Below are positions 8,965 to 22,016 of a stretch of DNA of 64,000 bases, piece by piece. The position numbers and the translations under genes were made by a program. The notes beneath the pieces were generated by a model, which was not told the origin of the DNA, did not search any database, and worked only from the letters and a program-made list of their open reading frames with translations. This DNA comes from Micromonospora thermarum (GTDB taxonomy: Bacteria; Actinomycetota; Actinomycetes; Mycobacteriales; Micromonosporaceae). Position 1 is the stretch's first letter; the number at the start of each line of letters is the position of its first letter. The stretch covers positions 1 to 64,000 of the forward strand of contig NZ_JAATEO010000007.1 of assembly GCF_012034245.1 (NCBI RefSeq), written 5' to 3'.

Positions 8965-10122
8965 GTCAGGTCCTCCGCGAGCAACGCGCCGACCCACGCG
9001 TCGGTCCGGGCGCCACGGTGGTTCAGCCCCGCGCGGGCCGTGCCCTCGACCCTGAAGCCGGCCTTCTCGGCGGCCCGTCGGGACGCGGTGTTGCCGACGT
9101 TGGCCCGCCACTCGATCCGGGCCAGGCCCAGCGTGGTGAAGCCCCAGGCGGCCAGCGCGGACAGCGCGGCAGGCATGTGGCCCCGGCCGCGGGCGTGCGG
9201 AGCGGTCATGAAGCCGACGCTGGCCTGGAGCGAGTCGGCGGCGGAGAGCCGCAGGTCGATCGCGCCTGCGAACCCGTCGTCGGCGCCGGCGATCGCGTAG
9301 CAGGCACTCGTGCCGGCCGCCCACGCATCCCGTGCGTACGCCAGGTAGTCCTCGGCGTCGGCCCGGTCGTAGGGGTCGGGGACGGTGGTCCAGCGGATCG
9401 TGTCGGCGTCGCGGCAGGTGGCGATGATGGCGTCGACGTCCCGTGCCTCCATCGGGCGGAGCCGCACCTCGCCCTCGCCCGCCGTGGCGAACAGGACCGG
9501 CTGGGGCCGGCCGAAGACGGTGGCCCGGCGAGCGTCGAGCGTGCCAGGGCCGGCCGGCCCGACGTCGTCCGGTGCGGGCACCTCACCGGGTAGCAGGGAG
9601 CCGACCCACTCGTGGGCGCCGTACTCGGGGTCGGCGGCGCGGAGCCGCCCCTCGATCTGGAACCCGGTCCGGAGCGCGACGAGCCGGGACGCGTGGTTGC
9701 CGACGAGCGCCCCCCCAGAGCAGTCGGCGCAGCTCCAGCTCGTCGAACGACCAGCGGGCGACGGCCCGGGCGGCACGGACGGCGACTCCGCGCCCGCGCG
9801 CCCACGGTGCGGTCCAGTAGCCGATCTCGCTGGCCTGATGGGCGGTTTGGTCGATCGTGATGAGCCCGCAGGCACCGAGCAGCTCGCCGGTCGCCGGGTC
9901 GCAGACCGCGAAGGGCGCTCCGCTGCCGCTCTCCCACTGCCGGGTGGAGAACTCGGTGACGAAAGCGCGGGCGTGTTCCGGCAGGTATGGGCGTGGAACG
10001 GTCGTCCAGCGTTGGATGTCCGGGTCCTGGCAGGCCCGGTGCACGGCGTCGGCGTCGGTTTCCCGCCACGGTCGCAGCAGCAGGCCGGCCTCGGTGATCT
10101 CGACAGGCTCCACCCGTGCCAT
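8961..10122 (-). pseudogene. Tandem GNAT acetyltransferase interrupted by a frameshift
   Basis: Paralogue of the downstream tandem-GNAT gene. From ATG 10122 the first domain reads normally (IGYWTAPWARGRGVAVRAAR, RWSFDELELRRLLWG) up to a run of seven C on the plus strand (9710-9716). There the frame is lost, and the continuation (ALVGNHASRLVALRTGFQIEG, then an intact second GNAT domain ending at 8961) is found in the -1 register. Removing one base restores an uninterrupted protein of about 386 aa. This is a young pseudogene, a phase-variable tract or a sequencing error; the rest of both domains is well preserved. Confidence 0.8.
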
Positions 10123-10282
10123 CGTGCCGGATCTTTCGCCCACGGCGTAACCGGATATCGCGCCACTCGCTACCCGTCCGAGCGTTATGTCGGTTCCGCC
10201 CGTTCGGACCCCCGCCACCAGTGACCATCGCCCCGATGGAGCGCCTACGATGGTTCGAGACCGTCTAGGGGAGCGTTGATCC

Positions 10283-13198
<2,916 letters not shown>

Positions 13199-13239
13199 CG
13201 GTCACTCCGGCGGGGCTCGTCCCGCCGGCCCGACCTGAC

Positions 13240-13280
13240 CGGGCCGCGGTCTCCTCCGGGGGACCGCGGCCCGTCCCTTT
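13240..13280 (+). terminator. secA terminator
   Basis: GGGCCGCGGTC (13241-13251) and GACCGCGGCCC (13262-13272) form a perfect 11-bp stem, extended by one outer C-G pair, then GTCCCTTT. Classic Rho-independent form. Confidence 0.85.
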
Positions 13281-13353
13281 GTCCGTGTCGCCGCCGCGCG
13301 CCGGGCCCCGGCTTCATCCGGCCCGGTCGAGGTGCGGCTGGGCGGGTGCGGCT

Positions 13354-13401
13354 GACCTCGGGGCGCGCGGACCTCGGGGCGCGCGGACCTCAGGGCGCGC
13401 G
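13354..13401. repeat. Three tandem copies of a 16-bp unit
   Basis: GACCTCGGGGCGCGCG occurs at 13354-13369 and 13370-13385, with a one-base variant (CTCAGGG) at 13386-13401. It lies between secA and the Rv3235-like gene and has no coding potential I can support. Confidence 0.9.
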
Positions 13402-13406
13402 GAGTC

Positions 13407-13485
13407 GGGCATGATCCACTCGACTTCCTTCATATCGGGGGGGCACGGACACCCCGATTCCATGGAAACCGAGTGGATCATGCCC
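13407..13485. repeat. 79-bp near-palindromic element
   Basis: Outer arms GGGCATGATCCACTCG (13407-13422) and CGAGTGGATCATGCCC (13470-13485) are perfect reverse complements over 16 bp. Inside, TTCC/GGAA and TCGGGG (13435-13440)/CCCCGA (13452-13457) also pair, giving one long imperfect hairpin. Its AT-richer arms differ from the surroundings. It looks like a REP or MITE-like dispersed element. Confidence 0.75.
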
Positions 13486-13560
13486 GGCCCTGGCTCGGTG
13501 CCGGCCCTGACTCGGCCCGGGCCCCGGGTCGCCCCTGGGCCACGGTCGGTCCGGCCCCGG

Positions 13561-13651
13561 CCCCGAGCCGCGGCCCCTGGCCCCGGCCCCGAGCCGCGGC
13601 CCCTGGCCCCGGCCCCGAGCCGCGGCCCCTGGCCCCGGCCCCTGGCCCCGG
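13561..13651. repeat. 26-bp minisatellite, three copies plus a half unit
   Basis: Perfect copies of a 26-bp unit beginning CCCCGAGCCGCGG lie at 13561-13586, 13587-13612 and 13613-13638, followed by a 13-bp half unit (13639-13651) and a degenerate remainder. The identity of the copies suggests recent slippage expansion. No spacers are present, so it is not CRISPR. Confidence 0.9.
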
Positions 13652-13688
13652 CCCCTGGCTCGGCCAGGGCCCGGTTCACGCCGGCCAG

Positions 13689-14273
13689 TCAGAGGACCTG
13701 GAGGGTGGTGCAGAGCCAGGTGCCGCGGCGGTGTTCGAGGCGGAACGCCATGGCCCACACCCGGCCCGCCGGCCCGGTCAGCACCGCGGCAGCCTCGACC
13801 GCCGCACTCCGTGGCTCGCACACCCGCAGCCGGCGCAGGTGCACCGCCGGACGGCTGGACCGGCGGCGCGCCGGACCGGAGCGACCCGCCGCCCGGCCCA
13901 ACTCCGGCAGCAGGTCGGCCGCCCGGACCGGGTCGAGCAACGGCCGGAGCTGGCCGGGTGGCCGGTAGCCGTTGACGACCTCCAGGCAGGTGGCGACGAA
14001 ACGGTGGGCGGCCCGGGACGCCTCGGGAGTCGCGGTGACCAGGACTCCGGACGGCGCCGGACGGCCGGGCCGTCCGGGTGCGGGGCCGGGCCGGCGACGC
14101 CGGTCCGGCGGGCGGGCCGCCCCGCGCCGGGCCGCCTCGAACAGGTCGAGCGCGAGTTGGCCGTGGGCCGGCCAGCCGGCCGGGTCGTCCTCGACACAGG
14201 GCGGGTCGAAGGACGGGGCGGGGCGGAGCCGGACGGGAGGTCGGACCGGACCTGGGCGGCGCGAGTCGGTCAT
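13689..14273 (-). CDS. Rv3235-family protein, 194 aa
   Basis: Conserved actinobacterial protein of unknown function that sits near secA, as Rv3235 does in mycobacteria. The N-terminal ~80 residues are Pro/Arg-rich and probably disordered. The folded C-terminal part (~90-194) contains the typical core HRFVATCLEVVNGYRPPGQLRPLLDP and ends AMAFRLEHRRGTWLCTTLQVL. Start ATG at 14273. It is convergent with secA across the repeat-rich 13281-13688 gap and downstream of a small HTH gene on the same strand. Confidence 0.8.
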   Translation of the reverse strand: MTDSRRPGPVRPPVRLRPAPSFDPPCVEDDPAGWPAHGQLALDLFEAARRGAARPPDRRRRPGPAPGRPGRPAPSGVLVTATPEASRAAHRFVATCLEVVNGYRPPGQLRPLLDPVRAADLLPELGRAAGRSGPARRRSSRPAVHLRRLRVCEPRSAAVEAAAVLTGPAGRVWAMAFRLEHRRGTWLCTTLQVL

Positions 14274-14375
14274 TCAGACCTCCGTGATCCTTGCGTTTTC
14301 CTTCGTTTGCCTCCGACTGATGCCATTCTCGGGCATGGCAGAGCCCAGGGTCAATGCCTCATCGCGTTCGCCGGC

Positions 14376-14606
14376 TCACTCCGGGTCGCGGTCGGCGAGC
14401 GGGTTGCCGCGCACCCACTCGGCGGTCTCCGCGTACTTGCGCTCGATGTACTCCTCCAGCCGCGTGCGCTCGACGCGCCACTGGCCGCGCCCACCGATCT
14501 TGATCGCGGGCAGTTCGCCGCTGCGCACCATGTGGTAGACCTGCGAATCCGACACGTTCAGCTCGGTGGCCACGTCGGACAGGAGCAGGAACCTGGGCTC
14601 CGCCAC
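14376..14606 (-). CDS. Small excisionase/MerR-like HTH DNA-binding protein, 76 aa
   Basis: Single winged-helix DNA-binding domain of the AlpA/excisionase (helix-turn-helix_17) type: LLLSDVATELNVSDSQVYHM for the HTH and SGELPAIKIGGRGQWRVERT for the wing. A C-terminal acidic helix (RLEEYIERKYAETAEW) could mediate dimerisation. GTG start at 14606 behind AGGGAG with five-base spacing. This tiny regulator is widely conserved in actinobacteria near secA, which argues for a chromosomal regulator and not a phage excisionase. Target genes unknown. Confidence 0.85.
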   Translation of the reverse strand: MAEPRFLLLSDVATELNVSDSQVYHMVRSGELPAIKIGGRGQWRVERTRLEEYIERKYAETAEWVRGNPLADRDPE

Positions 14607-14823
14607 GGAGACTCCCTGGGTTGACGGCGTTTGGTTCAGTTTGCCACCACCGGTTGGCCCCGCCCAGGGACGGATCCCCGCGCGTTCGCGGCTCCGCCGG
14701 AGGACACTGCGGGGAAGAACTTCCCGTTCGCGGGTGCGAGGTGTATGACGGTCACGGCGTACGGCATGATCGGCGCCCGGGCCGGCACCCGCCGGTGGAG
14801 AACCTGAGCAGGGGAGACGACCG

Positions 14824-15330
14824 GTGACCGACGAGCTTGTCCGGGTGTACGTGCCGGCGACCGTCCCGATGCTGACCCTGCTGCGCGCCGACGGCCTCCC
14901 GGCGGCGTCCGCGCACGCGGTCACCCCGGCGCTGCGGGAGTGGTACGCGGAGGGCGACGAGGAGGAGTTGGAGTACGTCGCCTTCACCCGCGCCGCCCAG
15001 GACGCGTTGCAGCTGCTGCGGGCCGATCCGGCCGCGCCCCGCCGCCGCGTCGTCGTGTCGGCGGACGTGCCGGCCACCCTGGTCGGGCGCGGTGACGGCG
15101 ACCTCGGCTCCAGCACCGTGGAGCTGACCCGGGCGGTGCCGGTGACGTCAGTGGCCGCGATCCACGTCGACGGGACGGACGCGGTCGAGGACGTCGCCGC
15201 GGCGGCCGAGGTGGTGACCGAGGCGCTCGCCGGCGACCCGGACGCCCAGTTCACGGTCGACGGTGCCGAGGACCACGAGCTGGAGTGGTACGACGTCTCC
15301 GAGCTGGACCAGCTCCTCGACGCCGGCTGA
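14824..15330 (+). CDS. Conserved actinobacterial protein (DUF6912-like), 168 aa
   Basis: Uncharacterised. GTG start at 14824 after GGGGAGACGACC. The protein is soluble and acidic: an N-terminal [18 protein letters not shown] segment, then [27 protein letters not shown] and a strand-rich [11 protein letters not shown] region, ending in a very acidic [19 protein letters not shown]. No catalytic motif is visible. Divergent from the small HTH gene (217 bases between them) and convergent with the membrane protein at 15336, only five bases away. Confidence 0.75.
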   Translation: MTDELVRVYVPATVPMLTLLRADGLPAASAHAVTPALREWYAEGDEEELEYVAFTRAAQDALQLLRADPAAPRRRVVVSADVPATLVGRGDGDLGSSTVELTRAVPVTSVAAIHVDGTDAVEDVAAAAEVVTEALAGDPDAQFTVDGAEDHELEWYDVSELDQLLDAG

Positions 15331-15335
15331 CCGGG

Positions 15336-16370
15336 TCAGTCGACCGGCTCGGCCTCGTCCTCGTCGCGCGACGTGGGCCCCAGGGTGCGGCCGAAGGCGA
15401 TCATCGCGGTCAGCGCACCGACGAAGAGGACCCAGATGGCGTTGTCCAGGCGCGAGGTGCCCAGCGAGGTCTGCGCCACGGCGTCCGCCTCGCTCAGCGC
15501 GCTCGCCAGGTCGAGCAGCTTCCGCCCGCCGGTACGCAGGATCACCTCGGCGACGAGCAGCAGCAGGCCGGGGCCGGCGCCGGCGAGGAGGTACGCCGGC
15601 CACCGCAGGGCGGGCGCGGCCGGATCCCGGCGGATGGCCCGACGCCGGGCCCAGGTGAGGTAGCCGAAGGCGAGCAGCCCGGCCACCAGGCCGGCGAGCA
15701 GGGACTCGGTCCGGGAGACCCACTTGGCCGCGCTGAGCAGTGACTCCTGCGTCTCGCCCGCGCCGAAGAGGTCGAAGAGCGGGTCCCGGGCCCGGCTGAA
15801 CGCCACGACGAAGATCAGCGTGCCGAGCGCGGCGGCCACCACCGCGCCGACCACCGGCGCGGTGCGGGCACCGGCGACGGCGCCGCCGATGATCGCGGCC
15901 GCGGCGGTCGTGCCGGCGATCACGTTGGTGGTGGCGTTGTCGGCGTACGTCAGGTTGACGGCGAACGCGGCGGCGAGCCCGACCAGCAGGCCGGTGGCGA
16001 CCGCCGCCACGAAGCGGAGGGTGGCCCGCTCCCGGCCCCGCCGGGCGAGCAGGTCCACGCCGAACAGCGCGAAGGCGGCCCCGGCGACCAGCGCGGCCGA
16101 GATCACGCCGGGCAGCGCGAAGGCGGAGAGGCTGATCGCGGTGACCCCGGCGGCCGCCGAGTGGATCGCCTCGCGGGTCGACCAGAGCATCGCGACCAGC
16201 CAGCCGAGCGCCAGCAGCGCCAGCACGGGCGCCCCGGGAACGGGCGACGGGCCGGTGGCCCCGTCCTCGGGAGCCGTCTCCGGCCGGTCCGGAGCCACGG
16301 GCGCCTCGTCGGTGACCGGGCTCGGCTGCTCCGACTCCGCGGCGGAGGAGCCGCCGGGCTGCTTGGTCAT
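15336..16370 (-). CDS. Polytopic membrane protein, 344 aa
   Basis: Not assigned to a named family. Start at ATG 16370 preceded by AGGGAAG. An acidic Pro/Glu-rich cytoplasmic N-terminus (~1-50) is followed by about seven hydrophobic helices, including LALLALGWLVAMLW, LPGVISAALVAGAAFALFGV, FVAAVATGLLVGLAAAFAV, VVGAVVAAALGTLIFVVAF and AIWVLFVGALTAMIAFG. The polar tail is acidic (SRDEDEAEPVD). No transporter signature is visible. Convergent with the DUF6912-like gene with virtually no spacer. Confidence 0.75.
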   Translation of the reverse strand: MTKQPGGSSAAESEQPSPVTDEAPVAPDRPETAPEDGATGPSPVPGAPVLALLALGWLVAMLWSTREAIHSAAAGVTAISLSAFALPGVISAALVAGAAFALFGVDLLARRGRERATLRFVAAVATGLLVGLAAAFAVNLTYADNATTNVIAGTTAAAAIIGGAVAGARTAPVVGAVVAAALGTLIFVVAFSRARDPLFDLFGAGETQESLLSAAKWVSRTESLLAGLVAGLLAFGYLTWARRRAIRRDPAAPALRWPAYLLAGAGPGLLLLVAEVILRTGGRKLLDLASALSEADAVAQTSLGTSRLDNAIWVLFVGALTAMIAFGRTLGPTSRDEDEAEPVD

Positions 16371-16642
16371 CGTCTTCCCTTCGACGGACACCCGGCCTCC
16401 AGCGGGGCCGGCGTTCACCGGTCACCCAGGGTACGCGCCCACGGTCGACCGCCCCGAGGGCGCGTCGACCAGCATGTGAAGGCCGGGCGGCGGTGCTGGG
16501 GCGGGCCCCCGGTCGTGGGAGAATCGGCCGAGGTCCCGCCGCCGTGACCGGCTCTGCCGCCCGGTGCCCGGCACCCGGTCGTCCGGCCGGTGCCCGCGGG
16601 TCCGATTTCGCCACCGCTGTCGAGATCGCACAGGAGCCTGTG

Positions 16643-18271
<1,629 letters not shown>

Positions 18272-18282
18272 ATCCGTCGCCT

Positions 18283-18323
18283 GGGGCCCCTTCTCGACGC
18301 CCGCGCGTCCGGGGAGGGGCCCC
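18283..18323 (+). terminator. pruA terminator hairpin
   Basis: GGGGCCCCT (18283-18291) pairs with AGGGGCCCC (18315-18323), a 9-bp GC stem directly after the pruA stop, without a T run. Confidence 0.55.
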
Positions 18324-18398
18324 GTCATGGCGTCTCCGGTACGGGTGCGACAGGTGATGCGAGGCGGTCGACAACGCCGCGTCCGGCGGGGACGCCGG

Positions 18399-18417
18399 AC
18401 TGTCGCCGGCCGACAGT
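18399..18417. promoter_or_regulatory. 19-bp palindrome, possible PadR operator
   Basis: ACTGTCG (18399-18405) and CGACAGT (18411-18417) are perfect inverted arms with a 5-base spacer. They lie about 80 bases upstream of the PadR-type gene. PadR proteins usually bind ACTGT/ACAGT-like palindromes near their own promoter, which fits. Confidence 0.55.
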
Positions 18418-18494
18418 GCACATAGGAAGCCCCAACGGGTGGCGAAACTGTGAAATCCTGGACGCCGCGTCGGCAAAGTGGCAGCGTGAGGGGC

Positions 18495-19010
18495 ATGGCG
18501 GATTCCGGAGTCAACCCCACGGCGGCGGCCCTGCTCGGGCTGCTCCATGAGGGCCCCATGACAGGTGGCCAGTTGATGGCCGCCGCCGAGCGCCGGTTGG
18601 CGCCGTACTGGTCGATGACCCGCAGCCAGGTCTACCGCGAACTGCCCGTCCTGGCCGAGAAGGGGCTGGTCCGGCTCGGCAAGCCGGGGCCGCGGATGAG
18701 TCAGCCGTACGCGATCACGGCGTCCGGGAAACGGACGTTCTCGAAGTGGCTGGCGGAGGACCCGGGCCGGGACACCATCCGCAACCCGATCGCCCTGCGG
18801 ATCGCCTTCGGCAACCTGCACTCGGCCAGTCAGCTCAAGAGCCTCCAGGCCGCCGCGAACGAGTACCACACCGAAGCCCTGGCGCGGGTTCGCGAGCAGG
18901 TCAAGAACGCGAAGAAGGAAGGCGACCCGTACGACGCCAGCGCGTTGGAGTTCGCGGTCGCCTACCACAAGGCCGCGCTCTCCTGGCTGAAGTCGGCTCC
19001 GGTCGGGTGA
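18495..19010 (+). CDS. PadR-family transcriptional regulator, 171 aa
   Basis: N-terminal winged helix (~5-85: [54 protein letters not shown]) and a C-terminal helical dimerisation domain (~95-170). This is the PadR s2 type that responds to small ligands. ATG 18495 is taken as the start; GTG 18486 and 18450 are in frame but extend a non-conserved leader. A perfect ACTGTCG/CGACAGT palindrome upstream suggests autoregulation. No obvious partner gene (such as a transporter) is adjacent; prfB follows with its own promoter. Confidence 0.8.
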   Translation: MADSGVNPTAAALLGLLHEGPMTGGQLMAAAERRLAPYWSMTRSQVYRELPVLAEKGLVRLGKPGPRMSQPYAITASGKRTFSKWLAEDPGRDTIRNPIALRIAFGNLHSASQLKSLQAAANEYHTEALARVREQVKNAKKEGDPYDASALEFAVAYHKAALSWLKSAPVG

Positions 19011-19015
19011 CGCAG

Positions 19016-19021
19016 TACGCT
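19016..19021 (+). promoter_or_regulatory. -10 box of prfB, leaderless
   Basis: TACGCT lies 8 bases before the GTG start of prfB, the same geometry as at ftsE. There is no Shine-Dalgarno sequence, which suggests a leaderless mRNA. Confidence 0.55.
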
Positions 19022-19029
19022 TGTCTGTC

Positions 19030-20151
19030 GTGACTGCTGCCGACTACGCCGAACAGCTCAAAGACCTCGACGCGACCCTTCGCAACATCGAGTCGGTGCT
19101 CGACATCGACAGGCTGCGGGCGGACAAGGCTCGCCTGGAGGAGGAGGCCTCCGCCCCCGACCTGTGGGACGACCAGGCCAAGGCGCAGCAGGTCACCTCC
19201 CAGTTGTCGTACGTCAACGGCGAGATCAGCAAGCTCTCCGGCCTCCGCTCCCGGCTGGACGACGCCCAGGTGCTGCTGGAGCTGGCCGAGGCCGAATCCG
19301 ACCCGGGCGTCCTCTCCGAGGTCGAGTCGGAGATCACCGGGCTGACCAAGGCCATCGAGGAGATGGAGGTCCGCACCCTGCTCTCCGGCGAGTACGACTC
19401 CCGGGAGGCGCTGGTCGCCATCCGGGCCGGCGCCGGCGGTGTGGACGCGGCGGACTTCGCCGAGATGCTGCTCCGGATGTACCTGCGCTGGGCCGAGCGG
19501 CACGGCTACCCGACGGAGGTCTACGAGACCTCGTACGCCGAGGAGGCGGGCCTCAAGTCGGCCACCTTCGCGGTCAAGGTGCCGTACGCGTACGGGACGC
19601 TCAGCGTGGAGTCGGGCACGCACCGGCTGGTCCGGATCAGCCCGTTCGACAACCAGGGCCGTCGGCAGACCAGCTTCGCCGGCGTCGAGGTGCTGCCGGT
19701 GGTGGAGCAGACCGACCACATCGACATCCCCGAGAACGAGATGCGGATCGACGTGTACCGGTCGTCCGGCCCCGGCGGGCAGAGCGTCAACACAACCGAC
19801 TCGGCGGTCCGGATCACCCACATCCCGACCGGCATCGTGGTCACCTGCCAGAACGAGAAGTCCCAGCTTCAGAACAAGGCGTCCGCGCTGCGCGTCCTCC
19901 AGGCCCGGCTGCTGGAGCGCAAGCGCCAGGAGGAGCAGGCCAAGATGGCCGGGCTCAAGACCGACGCCGCCGGGTCGTGGGGCGACCAGATGCGCTCGTA
20001 CGTCCTGCACCCGTATCAGATGGTGAAGGATCTCCGAACCGAGCAGGAGACCGGCAACCCGTCGTCGGTCTTCGACGGCGAGCTGGACGCCTTCATCGAG
20101 GCGGGTATCCGGTGGCGGAAGCAGCAGCAGCTGGCCGGCGACAGCGTGTGA
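19030..20151 (+). CDS. prfB: Peptide chain release factor 2
   Basis: Releases peptides at UGA and UAA. The UGA-reading tripeptide SPF ([14 protein letters not shown], ~204-206) and the hydrolysis motif GGQ ([17 protein letters not shown], ~249-251) identify RF2. The frame is continuous from the start, so there is no programmed +1 frameshift as in E. coli. Start taken at GTG 19030, 8 bases from a TACGCT -10 box; TTG 19021 is inside that box. 373 aa. Confidence 0.95.
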   Translation: MTAADYAEQLKDLDATLRNIESVLDIDRLRADKARLEEEASAPDLWDDQAKAQQVTSQLSYVNGEISKLSGLRSRLDDAQVLLELAEAESDPGVLSEVESEITGLTKAIEEMEVRTLLSGEYDSREALVAIRAGAGGVDAADFAEMLLRMYLRWAERHGYPTEVYETSYAEEAGLKSATFAVKVPYAYGTLSVESGTHRLVRISPFDNQGRRQTSFAGVEVLPVVEQTDHIDIPENEMRIDVYRSSGPGGQSVNTTDSAVRITHIPTGIVVTCQNEKSQLQNKASALRVLQARLLERKRQEEQAKMAGLKTDAAGSWGDQMRSYVLHPYQMVKDLRTEQETGNPSSVFDGELDAFIEAGIRWRKQQQLAGDSV

Positions 20152-20167
20152 CCGATCGTGGGCGCAG

Positions 20168-20209
20168 CGCGTCATCGATCTCCACGTTCCCCAGCAAATC
20201 GATGACGCG
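20168..20209 (+). terminator. prfB terminator hairpin
   Basis: CGCGTCATCGAT (20168-20179) and ATCGATGACGCG (20198-20209) form a perfect 12-bp stem with an 18-base loop between prfB and the ftsE promoter. Confidence 0.65.
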
Positions 20210-20233
20210 TCTCGCAACCATGGGGCGTGGGAC

Positions 20234-20261
20234 TTGGCTCTCTGGTTACACCGCGTAGACT
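20234..20261 (+). promoter_or_regulatory. ftsE promoter, leaderless
   Basis: TTGGCT (20234-20239) and TAGACT (20256-20261) are separated by 16 bases. The GTG start at 20270 lies 8 bases after the -10 box and no ribosome binding site intervenes. Confidence 0.65.
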
Positions 20262-20269
20262 CACCACCC

Positions 20270-20950
20270 GTGATTCAGCTTGAGCAAGTGACGAAGACGT
20301 ACCCGAAGGCGTCCCGGCCTTCGCTCGACAACGTGTCCGTCTCGATCGAGAAGGGCGAGTTCGTCTTCTTCATCGGCCCATCCGGCTCCGGCAAGTCCAC
20401 GATCATCAAGATGCTGCTCCACGAGGTCAGCCCCAACAAGGGTCGGGTCATCGTGAACGGCAAGGACGTGACGTCGATGCGCTCCTGGAAGCGACCGCAC
20501 TTCCGGCGCTCGATCGGCTGCGTCTTCCAGGACTTCCGTCTTCTGCCGAACCGCACCGCGTACGAGAACGTGGCGTTCGCCCTCGAGGTGATCGGCAAGA
20601 CCAAGGCGGTCGCCCGCCGGGTCGTGCCCGAGGTGCTGGAGCTGGTCGGGCTCGGTGGCAAGGAGCACCGGTACCCGCACGAGCTCTCCGGTGGTGAGCA
20701 GCAGCGGGTGGCCGTCGCCCGGGCGTTCGTGAACCGTCCGCTGATCCTGCTGGCGGACGAGCCGACGGGGAACCTCGACCCTGACACCTCGATCGAGATC
20801 ATGCGCCTGTTGGACCGGATCAACCGCACCGGCACGACCGTGGTCATGGTCACCCACGACTCCAACATCGTGAACCAGATGCGCCGCCGGGTCGTCGAGA
20901 TCGAGAGCGGCCGGATCGTGCGCGACCAGGCCCGCGGCGTCTACGGGTGA
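20270..20950 (+). CDS. ftsE: FtsE, cell-division ABC ATPase
   Basis: ATPase that works with FtsX at the divisome to switch on peptidoglycan hydrolases from inside the cell. Walker [10 protein letters not shown] (~36-44), signature [14 protein letters not shown], Walker [14 protein letters not shown] and His-loop MVTHD. Start at GTG 20270, just after the TAGACT -10 box. 226 aa matches FtsE. ftsX follows 61 bases downstream on the same strand. Confidence 0.96.
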   Translation: MIQLEQVTKTYPKASRPSLDNVSVSIEKGEFVFFIGPSGSGKSTIIKMLLHEVSPNKGRVIVNGKDVTSMRSWKRPHFRRSIGCVFQDFRLLPNRTAYENVAFALEVIGKTKAVARRVVPEVLELVGLGGKEHRYPHELSGGEQQRVAVARAFVNRPLILLADEPTGNLDPDTSIEIMRLLDRINRTGTTVVMVTHDSNIVNQMRRRVVEIESGRIVRDQARGVYG

Positions 20951-21011
20951 GCCGGCGCTCCACCCCGCCTGACGACGAACACCTCATGCCGGAGACCCGG
21001 AGGATTCCCCG

Positions 21012-21887
21012 ATGCGCGTGAAATACGTCCTGTCCGAGGTACTGGTCGGACTGTGGCGCAACGTGACCATGACCATCGCGATGATCATCACGATGGCGGT
21101 CTCGCTGACCATGCTCGGTGCCAGCGGTCTGATCTACACCAAGGTCGCCGACATGAAGGAGCTGTACTTCGAGAACATCGAGGTCTCCATCTTCCTCGAC
21201 AACGAGGTGACCGAGCAGCAGAAGGCGGACATCCAGGCGAAGCTCGACGCCGACCCGCTGGTCCAGGAGGCGACGCTCGTCAACAAGGACGAGGCGTACA
21301 AGCGGTTCCAGGAGATGTTCCGGGATTCGCCCGACCTGCTGAGCGCCGTCAAGCCCGACGTGCTGCCCGAGTCGTACCGGCTCAAGCTGGTCGACCCGCA
21401 GCAGTACAAGGCGATCAGCGACCAGTACACGAACGTCGAGGGCGTCGACCAGGTCGTCGACCAGAGCCGCGTGCTGGACAAGATCTTCAACCTGTTCACC
21501 GCCGGCCAGAACATCGCCCTCGTCGCCGCGATCGCGATGGCCGTCGCCGCACTGCTCCTGGTCGCCAACACGATCCAGGTCGCCGCGTACAGCAAGCGGC
21601 GTGAGGTCGCCGTCATGAAGCTCGTCGGTGCCTCGAACTGGTTCATCCAGGCGCCGTTCGTCTTGGAGGCCGTGGTCGCCGGCCTGATCGGTTCGGTGAT
21701 CGGCCTCGGCGCCCTCATCGGCCTGAAGGTCTTCCTGTTCGACGGCGCGCTCAGCGCGCTCCAGGGCCTCTTCGCGCCGGTCAGCTGGAGCGAGGTCTTC
21801 CTGACCTTCCCGGCGATGGCCGCCGTCGGTGGCCTGATCAGCGCGATCACCGCCTGGGTCACCCTCCGCTTCTACCTGCGGGTCTAG
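21012..21887 (+). CDS. ftsX: FtsX, cell-division membrane protein
   Basis: Membrane partner of FtsE whose extracellular loop recruits a hydrolase (RipC in mycobacteria). TM1 at ~20-42 (TMTIAMIITMAVSLTMLGA), an extracytoplasmic domain (~45-165, FENIEVSIFLDNEVTEQQ), then three TM helices of the FtsX/MacB type including KRREVAVMKLVGASNWFIQ. 291 aa. AGACCCGGAGG precedes the ATG. Terminated by a 16-bp hairpin. Confidence 0.96.
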   Translation: MRVKYVLSEVLVGLWRNVTMTIAMIITMAVSLTMLGASGLIYTKVADMKELYFENIEVSIFLDNEVTEQQKADIQAKLDADPLVQEATLVNKDEAYKRFQEMFRDSPDLLSAVKPDVLPESYRLKLVDPQQYKAISDQYTNVEGVDQVVDQSRVLDKIFNLFTAGQNIALVAAIAMAVAALLLVANTIQVAAYSKRREVAVMKLVGASNWFIQAPFVLEAVVAGLIGSVIGLGALIGLKVFLFDGALSALQGLFAPVSWSEVFLTFPAMAAVGGLISAITAWVTLRFYLRV

Positions 21888-21907
21888 TCACCGTACGGGT
21901 GCCTCCG

Positions 21908-21948
21908 AGGGCCCTTCCGCGCCGGAATAAACGGCGCGGGAGGGCCCT
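21908..21948 (+). terminator. ftsEX terminator
   Basis: AGGGCCCTTCCGCGCC (21908-21923) pairs with GGCGCGGGAGGGCCCT (21933-21948), a 16-bp stem with one wobble and a 9-base AT-rich loop. Confidence 0.85.
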
Positions 21949-22016
21949 TGTGACTCGGGTAGCATGATCTCCGCTTCCCGGCTTACCGGGAGCGACCAGG
22001 AAGGGAGGTGGCGCCG

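Noticed and set aside
13561..13651. Regular repeats considered as CRISPR
   Set aside because: Head-to-tail copies with no spacers and no cas genes.
19021..20151. Programmed +1 frameshift in prfB
   Set aside because: The reading frame is continuous from the start to the stop; no in-frame UGA is present.
22008..22010. GTG as the smpB start
   Set aside because: It overlaps the AAGGGAGG ribosome binding site that is well placed for ATG 22017.
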